Shown one piece after another: positions 10,447-16,474 of a stretch of DNA of 16,474 nt. The notes beneath the pieces are model-generated. The model had not been told where the DNA came from and made no database searches. It saw only the letters and a program-made list of their open reading frames with translations. The stretch is from contig CAZAYP010000105.1 in NCBI GenBank assembly GCA_964489425.1, positions 1 through 16,474 on the forward strand. The letters run 5' to 3'. Both the position numbers and the translations under genes were made by a program. This DNA is from CAZAYP01 sp964489425 [NCBI: uncultured Verrucomicrobiota bacterium]. Its GTDB lineage: Bacteria > Verrucomicrobiota > Kiritimatiellia > RZYC01. Position 1 is the first letter of the stretch, and every line of letters begins with the position of its first letter.

Positions 10447-11734
10447 AGCCGCCCGGCGCTGCGGCCGGGCCTGCATCCGGGTTTGCCGCGGCGGCGGGCC
10501 GGGTCCGTTCCGCCGGCGCCGGGTCGGGGTGGCGGCGGGCCGGCGGATGGGTCCAGCGCTCCAGGGCCGCGGCCCGGGAGGGGTCCATCCGCGAGGAAAA
10601 CTTGAGGTACACCAGGCCGTCCTTGAACGACACGCGCTGCGGCAGGCGCGCGGCGCGGCGCGGCGGGGCCAGGCGCAGCAGGGCCTGCATCTTCATGATC
10701 TCGGCGGTTTTCTGGACCACGCCGTGCGGAATGTAAACCAGGATATCCTGCTGCTTCATCTGCCGGTGGGTGGCCTGGTCCAGGGCCTGGTACACGTTGA
10801 CCCCCTGGCTCACCTGCTGCGCCGCCAGGCTTTCGTGGTAGCCGCCGAGGAGCAGCGCCCACAGCAGCGGCTCGTGGGGCAACATGCCCGCGCGCTTCCA
10901 GATGTCGATCTGCCGCAGCGCCCGGAAAACCCAGGTCTGGGCCGCGTCGCCCTCCGCGGCCAGCCACGCGGCCCAGGCGGGGAAGATCACCGGGAACAAC
11001 CCCAGGTCCATGAGGATCCGGAACCCGCGTTCCACGTGGCCGCAGAACATGAACTTGAGCATTTCGTCGTACATCCGCTCGCGCGAGGACAGCTTGAGCA
11101 GCCCGCCCAGCTCGCGGATGGCGGCCAGGGCCTGGGGCTCGATCTGGAAATCCAGGGTCGCGGCAAAGCGGACAGCGCGCAGCATGCGCACCGGGTCCTC
11201 GCGGATGCGCGCGGCCGGCTCGCCGACCATGCGCAGGCAGCGAGCCTCCAAGTCCTGGAGCCCGCCGGTATAATCGATGATGCTATAATCCGCGATGTTG
11301 TAGAACATGGCGTTGACGGTGAAGTCGCGGCGGAACGCGTCCTCCTCCGGCGTACCGTACACGTTGTCGCGCAGGATCAGGCCGTCGCGCGCCAGGAACT
11401 GCTGGCCGGGCTGCACCTGCTCTTCCGGGCACGGCGGGGCGCGGAAGGTCGCCACCTCCACGATCCGGCCCGGGAAAAACACGTGCACCAGGCGGAACCG
11501 GCGGCCGATCAGGCGGCTGTTGCGGAAGAGCTTTTTCATCTCGCCGCACTGCGCGTTGGTCACCACGTCAAAGTCTTTCGGGGTGCGCCGCAGCAGCAGG
11601 TCCCGCACGCCGCCGCCGGCCAGGTAGCCCAGGTAGCCGGCCTCGTTGAGCCGGTACAACACGCGCAGCGCCTCGGGGGCGATGTCCTTGCGGCTCAGGT
11701 GATGCTGGGTCCGATCTATGATTACAGGTTCCAT
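10445..11734 (-). CDS. pcnB: Poly(A) polymerase I (polynucleotide adenylyltransferase)
   Basis: Adds short poly(A) tails to RNA 3' ends, promoting decay by exonucleases. The 429-residue protein follows E. coli PcnB from its start: QHHLSRKDIAPEALRVLYRL, then the nucleotidyltransferase core GGGVRDLLL (40-48), the metal-binding DFD (D54, D56), LFRNSRLIGRRFRLVHV (69-85), and RRDFTVNAMFYNI (135-147). PVRMLRAVRFAATLDF (181-196) leads into the helical neck and body. The HHLSRKDI start and GRRFRL distinguish it from CCA-adding enzymes. The last 40 or so residues are rich in Pro, Ala and Arg and look disordered. ATG 11734 sits 8 nt from a strong -10 box, so the message may have almost no leader; GGGG is the only ribosome-like sequence. 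Confidence 0.95.
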   Translation of the reverse strand: MEPVIIDRTQHHLSRKDIAPEALRVLYRLNEAGYLGYLAGGGVRDLLLRRTPKDFDVVTNAQCGEMKKLFRNSRLIGRRFRLVHVFFPGRIVEVATFRAPPCPEEQVQPGQQFLARDGLILRDNVYGTPEEDAFRRDFTVNAMFYNIADYSIIDYTGGLQDLEARCLRMVGEPAARIREDPVRMLRAVRFAATLDFQIEPQALAAIRELGGLLKLSSRERMYDEMLKFMFCGHVERGFRILMDLGLFPVIFPAWAAWLAAEGDAAQTWVFRALRQIDIWKRAGMLPHEPLLWALLLGGYHESLAAQQVSQGVNVYQALDQATHRQMKQQDILVYIPHGVVQKTAEIMKMQALLRLAPPRRAARLPQRVSFKDGLVYLKFSSRMDPSRAAALERWTHPPARRHPDPAPAERTRPAAAANPDAGPAAAPGG

Positions 11735-11742
11735 TACGCCCC

Positions 11743-11770
11743 ATTATTGCGCCCGCAGGGGCCGTGTCAA
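11743..11770 (-). promoter_or_regulatory. Strong sigma70-type promoter for pcnB, near-leaderless
   Basis: On the minus strand a perfect TTGACA (11765-11770), a 16-bp spacer and AATAAT (11743-11748; five of six to consensus). The -10 ends 8 nt before the pcnB ATG, so the transcript start is predicted at or within a few bases of the start codon. Confidence 0.65.
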
Positions 11771-11800
11771 TGGCGGAAGCATGAATCCTTGGGACGGCGC

Positions 11801-11830
11801 CGGCCCGCGGCGGCCCGCGGCGGCCGCGGG
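11801..11830. repeat. Short tandem repeat, 10-bp unit
   Basis: CGGCCCGCGG occurs twice in direct tandem (11801-11810, 11811-11820), followed by a third degenerate unit CGGCCGCGGG. The tract is also largely self-complementary and lies immediately left of the palindromic element beginning near 11833. Confidence 0.7.
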
Positions 11831-11832
11831 AT

Positions 11833-12041
11833 CTCATACCACTTTTACATAAGCATCGGTACTTGTCTGGGCTCCCCTCCTTTTCAAGGCGGGGGGGACC
11901 CGCAGGGTGGGGCGGTTGTTCCGGGTTCCACCCACCGTGATATCGGGGCGCGGACCATCCACAACCACCCCGGCCTGCGGCCACCCCTCCTTGCAAAGGA
12001 GCGGAGCTCGTATGCTTGTTCTCATGCGGAAATGGTATCAG
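11833..12041. mobile_element. Palindromic MITE-like repeat, about 209 bp, non-coding
   Basis: The ends are an imperfect inverted repeat: CTCATACCA at 11833-11841 and TGGTATCAG at 12033-12041, eight of nine pairs matching. Similarity between the arms continues inward for about 85 bp, including CTCCTTTTCAAGG on the left against CTCCTTTGCAAGG read from the right, and GGGGCGGTTGT against GGGGTGGTTGT. The centre is GATATC (11939-11944). It encodes no transposase; the short reading frames in it look like the spurious ones such repeats produce. The right end provides the TGA stop of the helicase gene. No clear target duplication was seen. It fills most of the 303-bp gap between pcnB and the helicase gene. 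It could be a MITE, a large extragenic palindrome, or a structured RNA. Confidence 0.65.
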
Positions 12042-13966
12042 CCGCGGCGCACGTCCAGCAGGCGGGGGGGCAACTCCTTGATGAACCGCGACGGCGGGCA
12101 GTACTCGGTGCTGCCGTCGTACTGGCGGCGCAGGGCGGGCACGCAGAAATACAGCAGGTCGCGGGCGCGCGTGGCCGCCACGTAAAACAGGCGCCGCTCC
12201 TCGGCCTCGCCGCCGGCCACGTTCAGGGCGCGGCTGGAGGGGAACAGCCCGTCGGCCAGCCAGACCACGAACACCACCTTCCACTCGAGCCCCTTGGCCT
12301 GGTGGATGGTGCTCAGGCGCAGGTACTCGGCGGCATCCTCGCCGGGCTGGGGCTCGGCATCGACGTTGGTCAGCAGCGACATCTCGGCCAGGAACGTCTC
12401 CAGCAGCTCGAACCGGCCGGCGAACGTCAGCAGCTCCTGCAAATCCTCCATGCGGCTGGCGGGGTTGTCGAAGGTCTCGGCGGCGTAATCGTTATAGAAG
12501 TCCTTGATGAACTCTTGGATCAGCGGGGCCGGCCCGGGGTCCAGGGTGGCGTCGGCGTGGCGCGCGGCGATCCCGGCGATGGCGGTGGCCGCCGGACGCG
12601 CCGCCGCGGGCACGAGTTCGATCCAACGCTGGCGCAGGGCGGCCTGCCGCCAGTCCATGCGCTGGTTCAAGCCGGCCCAGATGCGGCTGACGGTTTTCTC
12701 GCCCACGCGCGGCAGCATCTCGCTCAGGCGGCGGAACGCCAGCTCGTCGACCGGGTTGGCCAGGCTGCGCAGCAGGGCGCAGACGTCCTTGACGTGGGCC
12801 TGCTCGAAGAAGCGCACGCCGGACGTGATGAGGTAGCGCGTGTTCTGGCGGGTCAGCTCCAGCTGCAGCTCCATGGCGTGAAAGTGGGCGCGGTACAAGA
12901 TCGCGATATCCCGCGCGGCATACCCCTGCTGGCGCAGGGCGCGGACCTGGTCCAGGATGTAGCGCGCCTGCTCCGGGCCGTCGCGCAACTGGACCAGCAC
13001 GGGCTTGGCGTGGTCTTCGCGCATGGCTTTCATGGTTTTCTGGAACTGCTCCGGGTTGCCGGCGATGCAGACGTTGGCCACGTCGAGGATCTCCGGCACG
13101 CTGCGGTAGTTGGTCTCCAGCTTGTACACGTGCGTGCCCGGGTACCGGTCGGGGAAGGTGATGATGTTGCGGAAGTCCGCGCCGCGCCAGGAGTAGATGC
13201 TCTGGAAATCGTCGCCGACGACCAGCAGGTTGCGGTGGCGGGCGGCCAGCAGGTCCACCCAGCGCGCCTGCAGGGCGTTGGTGTCCTGGTACTCGTCCAC
13301 CAGCACGTGCAGGAATCGTTCCTGGTAATGCTCGCGCGCATCGGCACAGTCTTCGAGCAGCCGCAGGCCGTTGAGCAGCAGGTCGTCGAAATCCATGGCG
13401 TTCTGGGTCCGCTTGCGCTCCTCGTACAGCCGGTGGACGCGGCCGATGTCGGCGGGGTCCACGGCGTGGAACTGGTACTCGGTGGCCGCCACCTCGGCCA
13501 GGGCCTTGCCGGTGTTGGCCGCGAAGCTGAACAGGCTCAGCAGCACGTCCGGCTTGGGGAAATGCTTGCCGCGCAAGTCGAGCTCGTGGGCGCACTGGCG
13601 TACCAGGCGGCGCGCATCGTCCTGGTCGAAAATGCTGTAATCCGCACCGTACCCCAGGCGGCTGGCGTGGCGGCGCAGCATGCGGTTGGCGGAGTGATGG
13701 AAGGTGCCGCCCCACAGGCCGCCCACCTCGGGGCCCACCAGCCCGCGGGCGCGCTCGAGCATCTCCTGGGCCGCGCGGTTGGTGAAGGTGAGCAACAGGA
13801 TCCGGTCGGCCGGCACGCCGCGGCCCACCAGGTAGGCCACGCGGCAGGTCAGGGTGCGCGTCTTGCCGGTGCCGGCGGCGGCGATGACCAGCACCGGGCC
13901 GTCCGGCGCGGACACGGCCGCCAGCTGCTCGTCGTTCAGGAGCTGGTCAAAGGCGAGAGCTGACAC
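12038..13966 (-). CDS. UvrD/Rep/PcrA-family (SF1A) ATP-dependent 3'-5' DNA helicase
   Basis: Unwinds duplex DNA in repair or replication restart. The 642-residue sequence has the full SF1A motif set: Walker A AAAGTGKT (29-36), LLTFTNRAAQEM (motif Ia, about 58-69), DFDDLL, Walker B VDEYQDT (223-229), VVGDDFQSIYSWRGAD (249-264), LETNYRS (motif IV), STIHQAKGLEWK (motif V, 552-563) and EERRLFYVAATRARD (motif VI, 589-603). It is somewhat shorter than E. coli UvrD, ending soon after motif VI, so the C-terminal tail is reduced; I cannot separate UvrD from Rep or PcrA. The start is a GTG at 13966: an in-frame TGA lies two codons upstream and the N-terminus LLNDEQLAAV fits the family. No ribosome site is evident. 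The stop codon belongs to the palindromic repeat. Confidence 0.93.
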   Translation of the reverse strand: MSALAFDQLLNDEQLAAVSAPDGPVLVIAAAGTGKTRTLTCRVAYLVGRGVPADRILLLTFTNRAAQEMLERARGLVGPEVGGLWGGTFHHSANRMLRRHASRLGYGADYSIFDQDDARRLVRQCAHELDLRGKHFPKPDVLLSLFSFAANTGKALAEVAATEYQFHAVDPADIGRVHRLYEERKRTQNAMDFDDLLLNGLRLLEDCADAREHYQERFLHVLVDEYQDTNALQARWVDLLAARHRNLLVVGDDFQSIYSWRGADFRNIITFPDRYPGTHVYKLETNYRSVPEILDVANVCIAGNPEQFQKTMKAMREDHAKPVLVQLRDGPEQARYILDQVRALRQQGYAARDIAILYRAHFHAMELQLELTRQNTRYLITSGVRFFEQAHVKDVCALLRSLANPVDELAFRRLSEMLPRVGEKTVSRIWAGLNQRMDWRQAALRQRWIELVPAAARPAATAIAGIAARHADATLDPGPAPLIQEFIKDFYNDYAAETFDNPASRMEDLQELLTFAGRFELLETFLAEMSLLTNVDAEPQPGEDAAEYLRLSTIHQAKGLEWKVVFVVWLADGLFPSSRALNVAGGEAEERRLFYVAATRARDLLYFCVPALRRQYDGSTEYCPPSRFIKELPPRLLDVRRG

Positions 13967-14026
13967 GGTTCATTGAGGCTGGTTGTCTCAGCCCCCATCC
14001 TTTTCTGGGCAAGAAAATAGACCTCA

Positions 14027-14042
14027 CGCCAGGGAACTGGCG
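14027..14042 (-). terminator. Possible terminator after the DUF2283 gene
   Basis: CGCCAG (14027-14032) pairs with CTGGCG (14037-14042) around a four-base loop, immediately downstream of the minus-strand DUF2283 stop. A T-rich stretch (TCTATTTTCTT) follows on the minus strand after a short gap rather than directly, so termination may be inefficient. It separates the small-protein module from the helicase gene. Confidence 0.4.
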
Positions 14043-14043
14043 C

Positions 14044-14262
14044 TCAGGCCGTGAGCACTTCACGCTCGACGGGAATCCTGCTCAAGATCACTTCCCGCAG
14101 ATCGATCTTGGCGCTGGCATTATCAATGTCGATGCCGGCCAGATTGCCCTCGGCATCGTAATCCAAGACAATCCCCGCAGACACCTCGCGGCTCTCGGTG
14201 CTGGGTTTGGCCGATAAATCGATATACAGCGAGTCGGTATCCCGATAATACTGCAGCCTCAT
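14044..14262 (-). CDS. DUF2283 domain protein
   Basis: A 72-residue protein with the DUF2283 pattern: YYRDTDSLYIDLS (5-17) at the start, the middle strand GIVLDYDAEGNLAGIDIDNAS (30-50), and a helix ILSRIPVE at the end. Members are small beta-rich proteins of unknown function, frequently beside DUF4258-like or other toxin-like small genes. GGAGG lies eight bases before the ATG, inside the end of the upstream gene, and the ATG overlaps that gene's TGA by 4 nt (ATGA), so the two are translationally coupled. An antitoxin role is a guess from arrangement only. Base composition is more AT-rich than the flanking helicase and YihY genes. Confidence 0.78.
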   Translation of the reverse strand: MRLQYYRDTDSLYIDLSAKPSTESREVSAGIVLDYDAEGNLAGIDIDNASAKIDLREVILSRIPVEREVLTA

Positions 14263-14498
14263 GGTTTGAACCTCCGATCCGGAAATGCGTTGTGAATGGT
14301 TGTCTTATCCGCCAGCGTCACGACGCGGAGATAGCGGCCTTCCAACTCATGGACCTCGCCCCAAAAACGGAATCGATTATGCTCCTGGGGCTCCACCCGC
14401 AACGGGTTAAGGCAGACCCGCACGCACCACTCTTTTCGCAGGTAGGGCCGCTTGCGTAACACCTCGTTTTCGAAATACTGGGTAAATCCATATTCCAT
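14259..14498 (-). CDS. Small protein (79 aa), possible RelE-fold/DUF4258-like partner of the DUF2283 protein
   Basis: Not a named family that I can assign firmly. It starts MEYGFTQYFENEVLRKRPYL and continues with EWCVRVCLNPLRVEPQE (24-40), NRFRFWGEVHEL and RYLRVVTLADKTTIHNAFPDR. The order helix, then an R-x-W/F-G turn, then a hydrophobic strand pair with LRVVTL and a C-terminal NAFPDR resembles proteins of the DUF4258/RelE-like kind often found upstream of DUF2283 genes. The ATG at 14498 has only a weak AAGG two bases upstream and a TATTAT box seven bases upstream. Length is about that of the 90-residue DUF4258 protein earlier in the window but the two share little direct sequence identity. 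Coding status is supported by the tight overlap with the next gene. Confidence 0.68.
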   Translation of the reverse strand: MEYGFTQYFENEVLRKRPYLRKEWCVRVCLNPLRVEPQEHNRFRFWGEVHELEGRYLRVVTLADKTTIHNAFPDRRFKP

Positions 14499-14505
14499 GA
14501 CCTTG

Positions 14506-14511
14506 ATAATA
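14506..14511 (-). promoter_or_regulatory. Possible -10 box for the 79-aa/DUF2283 module
   Basis: TATTAT on the minus strand (five of six to TATAAT) ends seven bases before the ATG at 14498. The hexamer 17 bp further upstream is TTCCCT, a poor -35. If active, the mRNA would be leaderless or nearly so. Confidence 0.3.
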
Positions 14512-14554
14512 GAGCAACCCGGCGCAGCAGGGAATCAAATCTTTGGGCCGGCGG

Positions 14555-15871
14555 TCACAGGACGTCCCGCAGGGTGCGGCCGGCGAACCCGGTCCCCAGC
14601 ATGGCCTCGATCCGGCCCAGCTCTTTCTTCACCGCGCCGCTGAAGCTGTAAATGCCGGGATCGTCCGGCCCGCCCTGCTGGAGGATGAGGTCGTAGGCGT
14701 CCTTGAGCGCCACCTTTTCCGGGGCCTTGAGCAGGGTGTAGCAGCCCGGCTGCTCGGCCATCTCCGAGAACCAGCCGCCCAGGACAAAGACATTGATCAT
14801 CTCGTTGGCCAGGCGCAGCGGCACGTGGTTGTCCCGGGCAAACGCCTGGACGTCAAACGGCTGGGCCATGCCTTCCAGGGCCTGGCCGGCGCGGGTCAGG
14901 GCGGCCAGCCCGATCGCCAGCCGGGTCTTGAAGCCCGCCTTTTCGGCGCGCTTTTCCATGACGTAGGATGTTTCGTTCTGGATGGCGTATGCGATCTGTG
15001 CGCCGAGCAGCACCAGGAGCCAGCTCACGTACAGCCAGGCCAGGAAGATCGGTACCGACGCGAACGTGCCGTAAATCGCGTTGCGGCTGGTCACGCCCAC
15101 CTGGAAGCTGATGTAGATGGCCTGCCACCCGAGGAACAGGACCGCGGTCAGAAACCCGCTGATCAGGGCGGCGGCCAGGCCCACCTTGGTGTTGGGCATG
15201 GCCGCGTTCAGGAAAAAGAACGCCAGCCAGCAGGCCAGCAGCGGCGCCAGGTGCAGCAGCATCCCGTGCAGCATGCCGGCGCTGTCGAAGCGCGACACCA
15301 CCGGGTCGCTCTTCAGCGTGGCGGAGAGCGTGGTGGCCAGCCCGATCAGGATGGGCACCACCACCAGGATGCTGATGTAGTTGGCCGCGCGGCGAAACGG
15401 GTTGCGGAACGTGGTGATGCCCCAGATGCGGTTGAACGACTCCTCGATGTTGCTCAACACCGTCGCGGCCAGCAGCAGCACCGTCACCAGGCCCACCCAG
15501 CCCATGGCCGCAAAGTTGGTGCGCCGGGCCAGCACCATCATGCGGTTGATGAACTCCCGGAACCCGTCCGGCATCCCCTGCTGCCACTCCATGAGCCGGG
15601 CGGTCTGCGCCTCGCCGTAGCCCATGCCGGACATGATCGCGAAGCCGATCGCCAGCAGCGGCACCAGCGACATGAGCGACGCGAAGGTCAGCGCCGAGGC
15701 GTGGATCGGCAACTGGTTGTTGACAAAGCCGCGGACCAGGATGACCAGCAGCCGCATCCAGCGGATGCCGATCCGCCGCGCGCGGTTGAACGTGTTGAGG
15801 TCCGTCTCCCAGATGCCGTGAAACAGGAATTGGCTGACCCGTTGCCACCAGTTTTGTTGAGCGTTATTCAT
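14555..15871 (-). CDS. yihY: YihY/BrkB-family inner-membrane protein
   Basis: A 438-residue integral membrane protein of the YihY/virulence-factor-BrkB family (once mislabelled ribonuclease BN); its transport substrate, if any, is unknown. About six hydrophobic segments are visible near residues 38-50, 60-80, 121-141, 164-184, 199-222 and 231-250, then 271-298. The family hallmark YGTFASVPIFLAWLYVSWLL followed by VLLGAQIAYA occupies about 267-296. The remaining 140 residues are soluble and look like a winged-helix-type tail present in longer members (PLRLANEMINVFVLGGWFSE, then YDLILQQGG). The start MNNAQQNWWQ has a weak GGA site. It is a single gene, flanked by the small-protein module downstream and a repeat-rich gap upstream. 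The gene symbol follows the family name rather than proven orthology. Confidence 0.9.
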   Translation of the reverse strand: MNNAQQNWWQRVSQFLFHGIWETDLNTFNRARRIGIRWMRLLVILVRGFVNNQLPIHASALTFASLMSLVPLLAIGFAIMSGMGYGEAQTARLMEWQQGMPDGFREFINRMMVLARRTNFAAMGWVGLVTVLLLAATVLSNIEESFNRIWGITTFRNPFRRAANYISILVVVPILIGLATTLSATLKSDPVVSRFDSAGMLHGMLLHLAPLLACWLAFFFLNAAMPNTKVGLAAALISGFLTAVLFLGWQAIYISFQVGVTSRNAIYGTFASVPIFLAWLYVSWLLVLLGAQIAYAIQNETSYVMEKRAEKAGFKTRLAIGLAALTRAGQALEGMAQPFDVQAFARDNHVPLRLANEMINVFVLGGWFSEMAEQPGCYTLLKAPEKVALKDAYDLILQQGGPDDPGIYSFSGAVKKELGRIEAMLGTGFAGRTLRDVL

Positions 15872-15950
15872 GGTTCATCCGTTTCGCAGGCCCAGTTTTA
15901 CCAAGGGCCGGGCGCAGGTGCAAGCCATTGCGCGGCCGCGAGCCGGGCGC

Positions 15951-16045
15951 GGAGGCACGCCGCATTCCGGTGTAGGCCCGGCCTCAGCGCCGGGCGTCTG
16001 GCCCGCGGGCGCTGACCGTGGCCTGGAGGCACGCCGCATTCCGGT
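15951..16045. repeat. Direct 21-bp repeat pair with hairpin between the copies
   Basis: An identical 21-bp sequence (beginning GGAGGCACGCC, ending ATTCCGGT) occurs at 15951-15971 and 16025-16045, a 74-bp period. Between them is a hairpin with GCCCGGC (15976-15982) and GCCGGGC (15989-15995). It fills most of the 173 bp between the YihY gene and the next minus-strand ORF, and the second copy's last base belongs to that ORF's stop codon. This looks like a dispersed extragenic repeat family present as one full and one partial unit. Confidence 0.75.
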
Positions 16046-16326
16046 CAGTTCAGCAGCAGCAACAGCCAGGGCACGGGGTGCGGGTCGCGCAAGGTGATGC
16101 CCACGAGGTCCGTGGCCAGGTACACCCAGGTCGCGCCCCGCGGCTCGGTTTCCTGGTAGCGCCCGTCGCCGTTGACGTCGACGAAGGCAAACCCGTTGTA
16201 GGTGGTCAGGCCAAGGACCAAAACAAGCACAATCCTGAACGCCAGTTGGTCCCGCCCCGGGCGGGACCGACCAGAGGCCAACCCAACCCTACGATTGACG
16301 ACCACCCCCGATTTTGGCAACCTCAC
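16045..16326 (-). CDS. Doubtful short ORF (93 aa) with hydrophobic segment and EF-hand-like loop
   Basis: Not recognised. The reading frame begins at a GTG (16326), with an in-frame stop four codons upstream. The first 30 or so residues (basic, NRRVGLASGRSRPGRDQ) coincide with a palindrome-bearing stretch and are probably repeat-derived. A hydrophobic segment FRIVLVLVLGL (about 30-40) is followed by DVNGDGRYQETEP (50-62), which matches an EF-hand/dockerin-type calcium loop, and a terminal VPWLLLLLN. It may be a real small membrane or secreted protein starting further in, a fragment of a larger calcium-binding protein joined to a repeat, or a chance frame. The conserved-looking DxNxDG loop is the only reason it is listed. 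Confidence 0.3.
   Translation of the reverse strand: MRLPKSGVVVNRRVGLASGRSRPGRDQLAFRIVLVLVLGLTTYNGFAFVDVNGDGRYQETEPRGATWVYLATDLVGITLRDPHPVPWLLLLLN
16248..16268. repeat. Inverted repeat with 10-bp arms
   Basis: GGTCCCGCCC (16248-16257) and GGGCGGGACC (16259-16268) are perfect reverse complements separated by a single C. It lies within the 5' part of the doubtful 93-aa ORF and looks like an extragenic palindrome rather than coding sequence. Confidence 0.65.
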
Positions 16327-16344
16327 ACCATGAAATCAATACAG

Positions 16345-16474
16345 TCAGCCACCTTTAGCCCACAACAGCGCCCTATCACCGGAAACCGCCCCAGAAGAAA
16401 TATATTCTATCAGCTCATCTTCAGACATCCTGATCTCGACGATCACCTGCAGAGGACGGGCGCCATGGCAAGGA
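16345..16474 (-). CDS. C-terminal end of an unidentified gene, open at the right edge
   Basis: An uninterrupted minus-strand frame enters from the right edge and stops at TGA 16345-16347, giving 43 codons including the stop. The last residues read MSEDELIEYISSGAVSGDRALLWAKGG, with the mixed acidic and hydrophobic pattern of a real helix-rich protein end. No family is recognised. It is markedly more AT-rich than most of the window, like the two small-gene modules. An internal ATG (27 codons) preceded by GAGATCAGG could also start a tiny ORF. Confidence is low because only 130 bp are visible. Confidence 0.35.
   Translation of the reverse strand, partial: PCHGARPLQVIVEIRMSEDELIEYISSGAVSGDRALLWAKGG

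Noticed and set aside
11876-12012. CRISPR-like repeats
   Set aside because: The repeated segments are inverted arms of one palindrome, not regularly spaced direct repeats with spacers.
11834-12025. Small ORFs inside the palindromic element (both strands)
   Set aside because: They simply translate the inverted-repeat arms; no ribosome site, no domain.
10529-13963. Long plus-strand open frame (over 1,100 codons) opposite pcnB and the helicase gene
   Set aside because: Shadow frame of two well-recognised minus-strand genes and the palindromic element; no domain recognised.
14543-16015. Plus-strand frame of 490 codons opposite the YihY gene
   Set aside because: The minus strand gives a coherent membrane protein with family hallmarks; this frame is its shadow.

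Overview
The window is about 16.5 kb of GC-rich, gene-dense bacterial chromosome. It mixes core genes (ahcY, carB, pcnB, a UvrD/Rep-type helicase), accessory genes and several palindromic intergenic repeats. No rRNA, tRNA, CRISPR array, transposase or phage gene was recognised. Full-length bacterial carB and pcnB, a class II photolyase and a YihY/BrkB membrane protein fit a Gram-negative-like bacterium. The intergenic repeats remind me of PVC-group genomes (Verrucomicrobiota/Kiritimatiellota), but that placement is only an impression and no rRNA marker is present to test it.

Left part (1-3030): the 5' part of ahcY runs off the left edge on the minus strand. A shared, compact promoter region separates it from a divergent class II CPD photolyase gene. 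Behind the photolyase lies a visibly AT-richer two-gene module, a DUF4258 protein followed by a YgiT/MqsA-type zinc-finger protein, which looks like a toxin-antitoxin pair.

Middle part (3027-10447): carB occupies 3.2 kb of the minus strand. Divergent from it is a tight plus-strand operon of four genes: a zinc-binding sugar C-methyltransferase, a GDP-fucose-synthase-like SDR, a CDP-tyvelose-epimerase-like SDR and a DUF4145 protein. The first three plausibly make or tailor a branched deoxy-sugar for a surface glycan. The fourth carries an RNLAAH (Rx4H) HEPN-type motif behind a zinc ribbon and a hydrophobic N-terminus, and is the most surprising member.

Right part (10445-16474): on the minus strand come pcnB, a UvrD/Rep helicase, a two-gene small-protein module (79-aa RelE-fold-like protein plus DUF2283 protein), a YihY/BrkB membrane protein, a doubtful short ORF and the tail of a gene entering from the right edge. 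A roughly 209-bp palindromic, MITE-like element lies between pcnB and the helicase and supplies the helicase stop codon. Other repeats lie between photolyase module and carB and to the right of the YihY gene.

The main leads are the HEPN-like gene in a sugar operon, two small toxin-antitoxin-like modules, repeats that repeatedly coincide with stop codons, and promoters whose -10 boxes sit only 7-8 nt from start codons, suggesting leaderless mRNAs. I did not find a clear-cut new multi-gene system.
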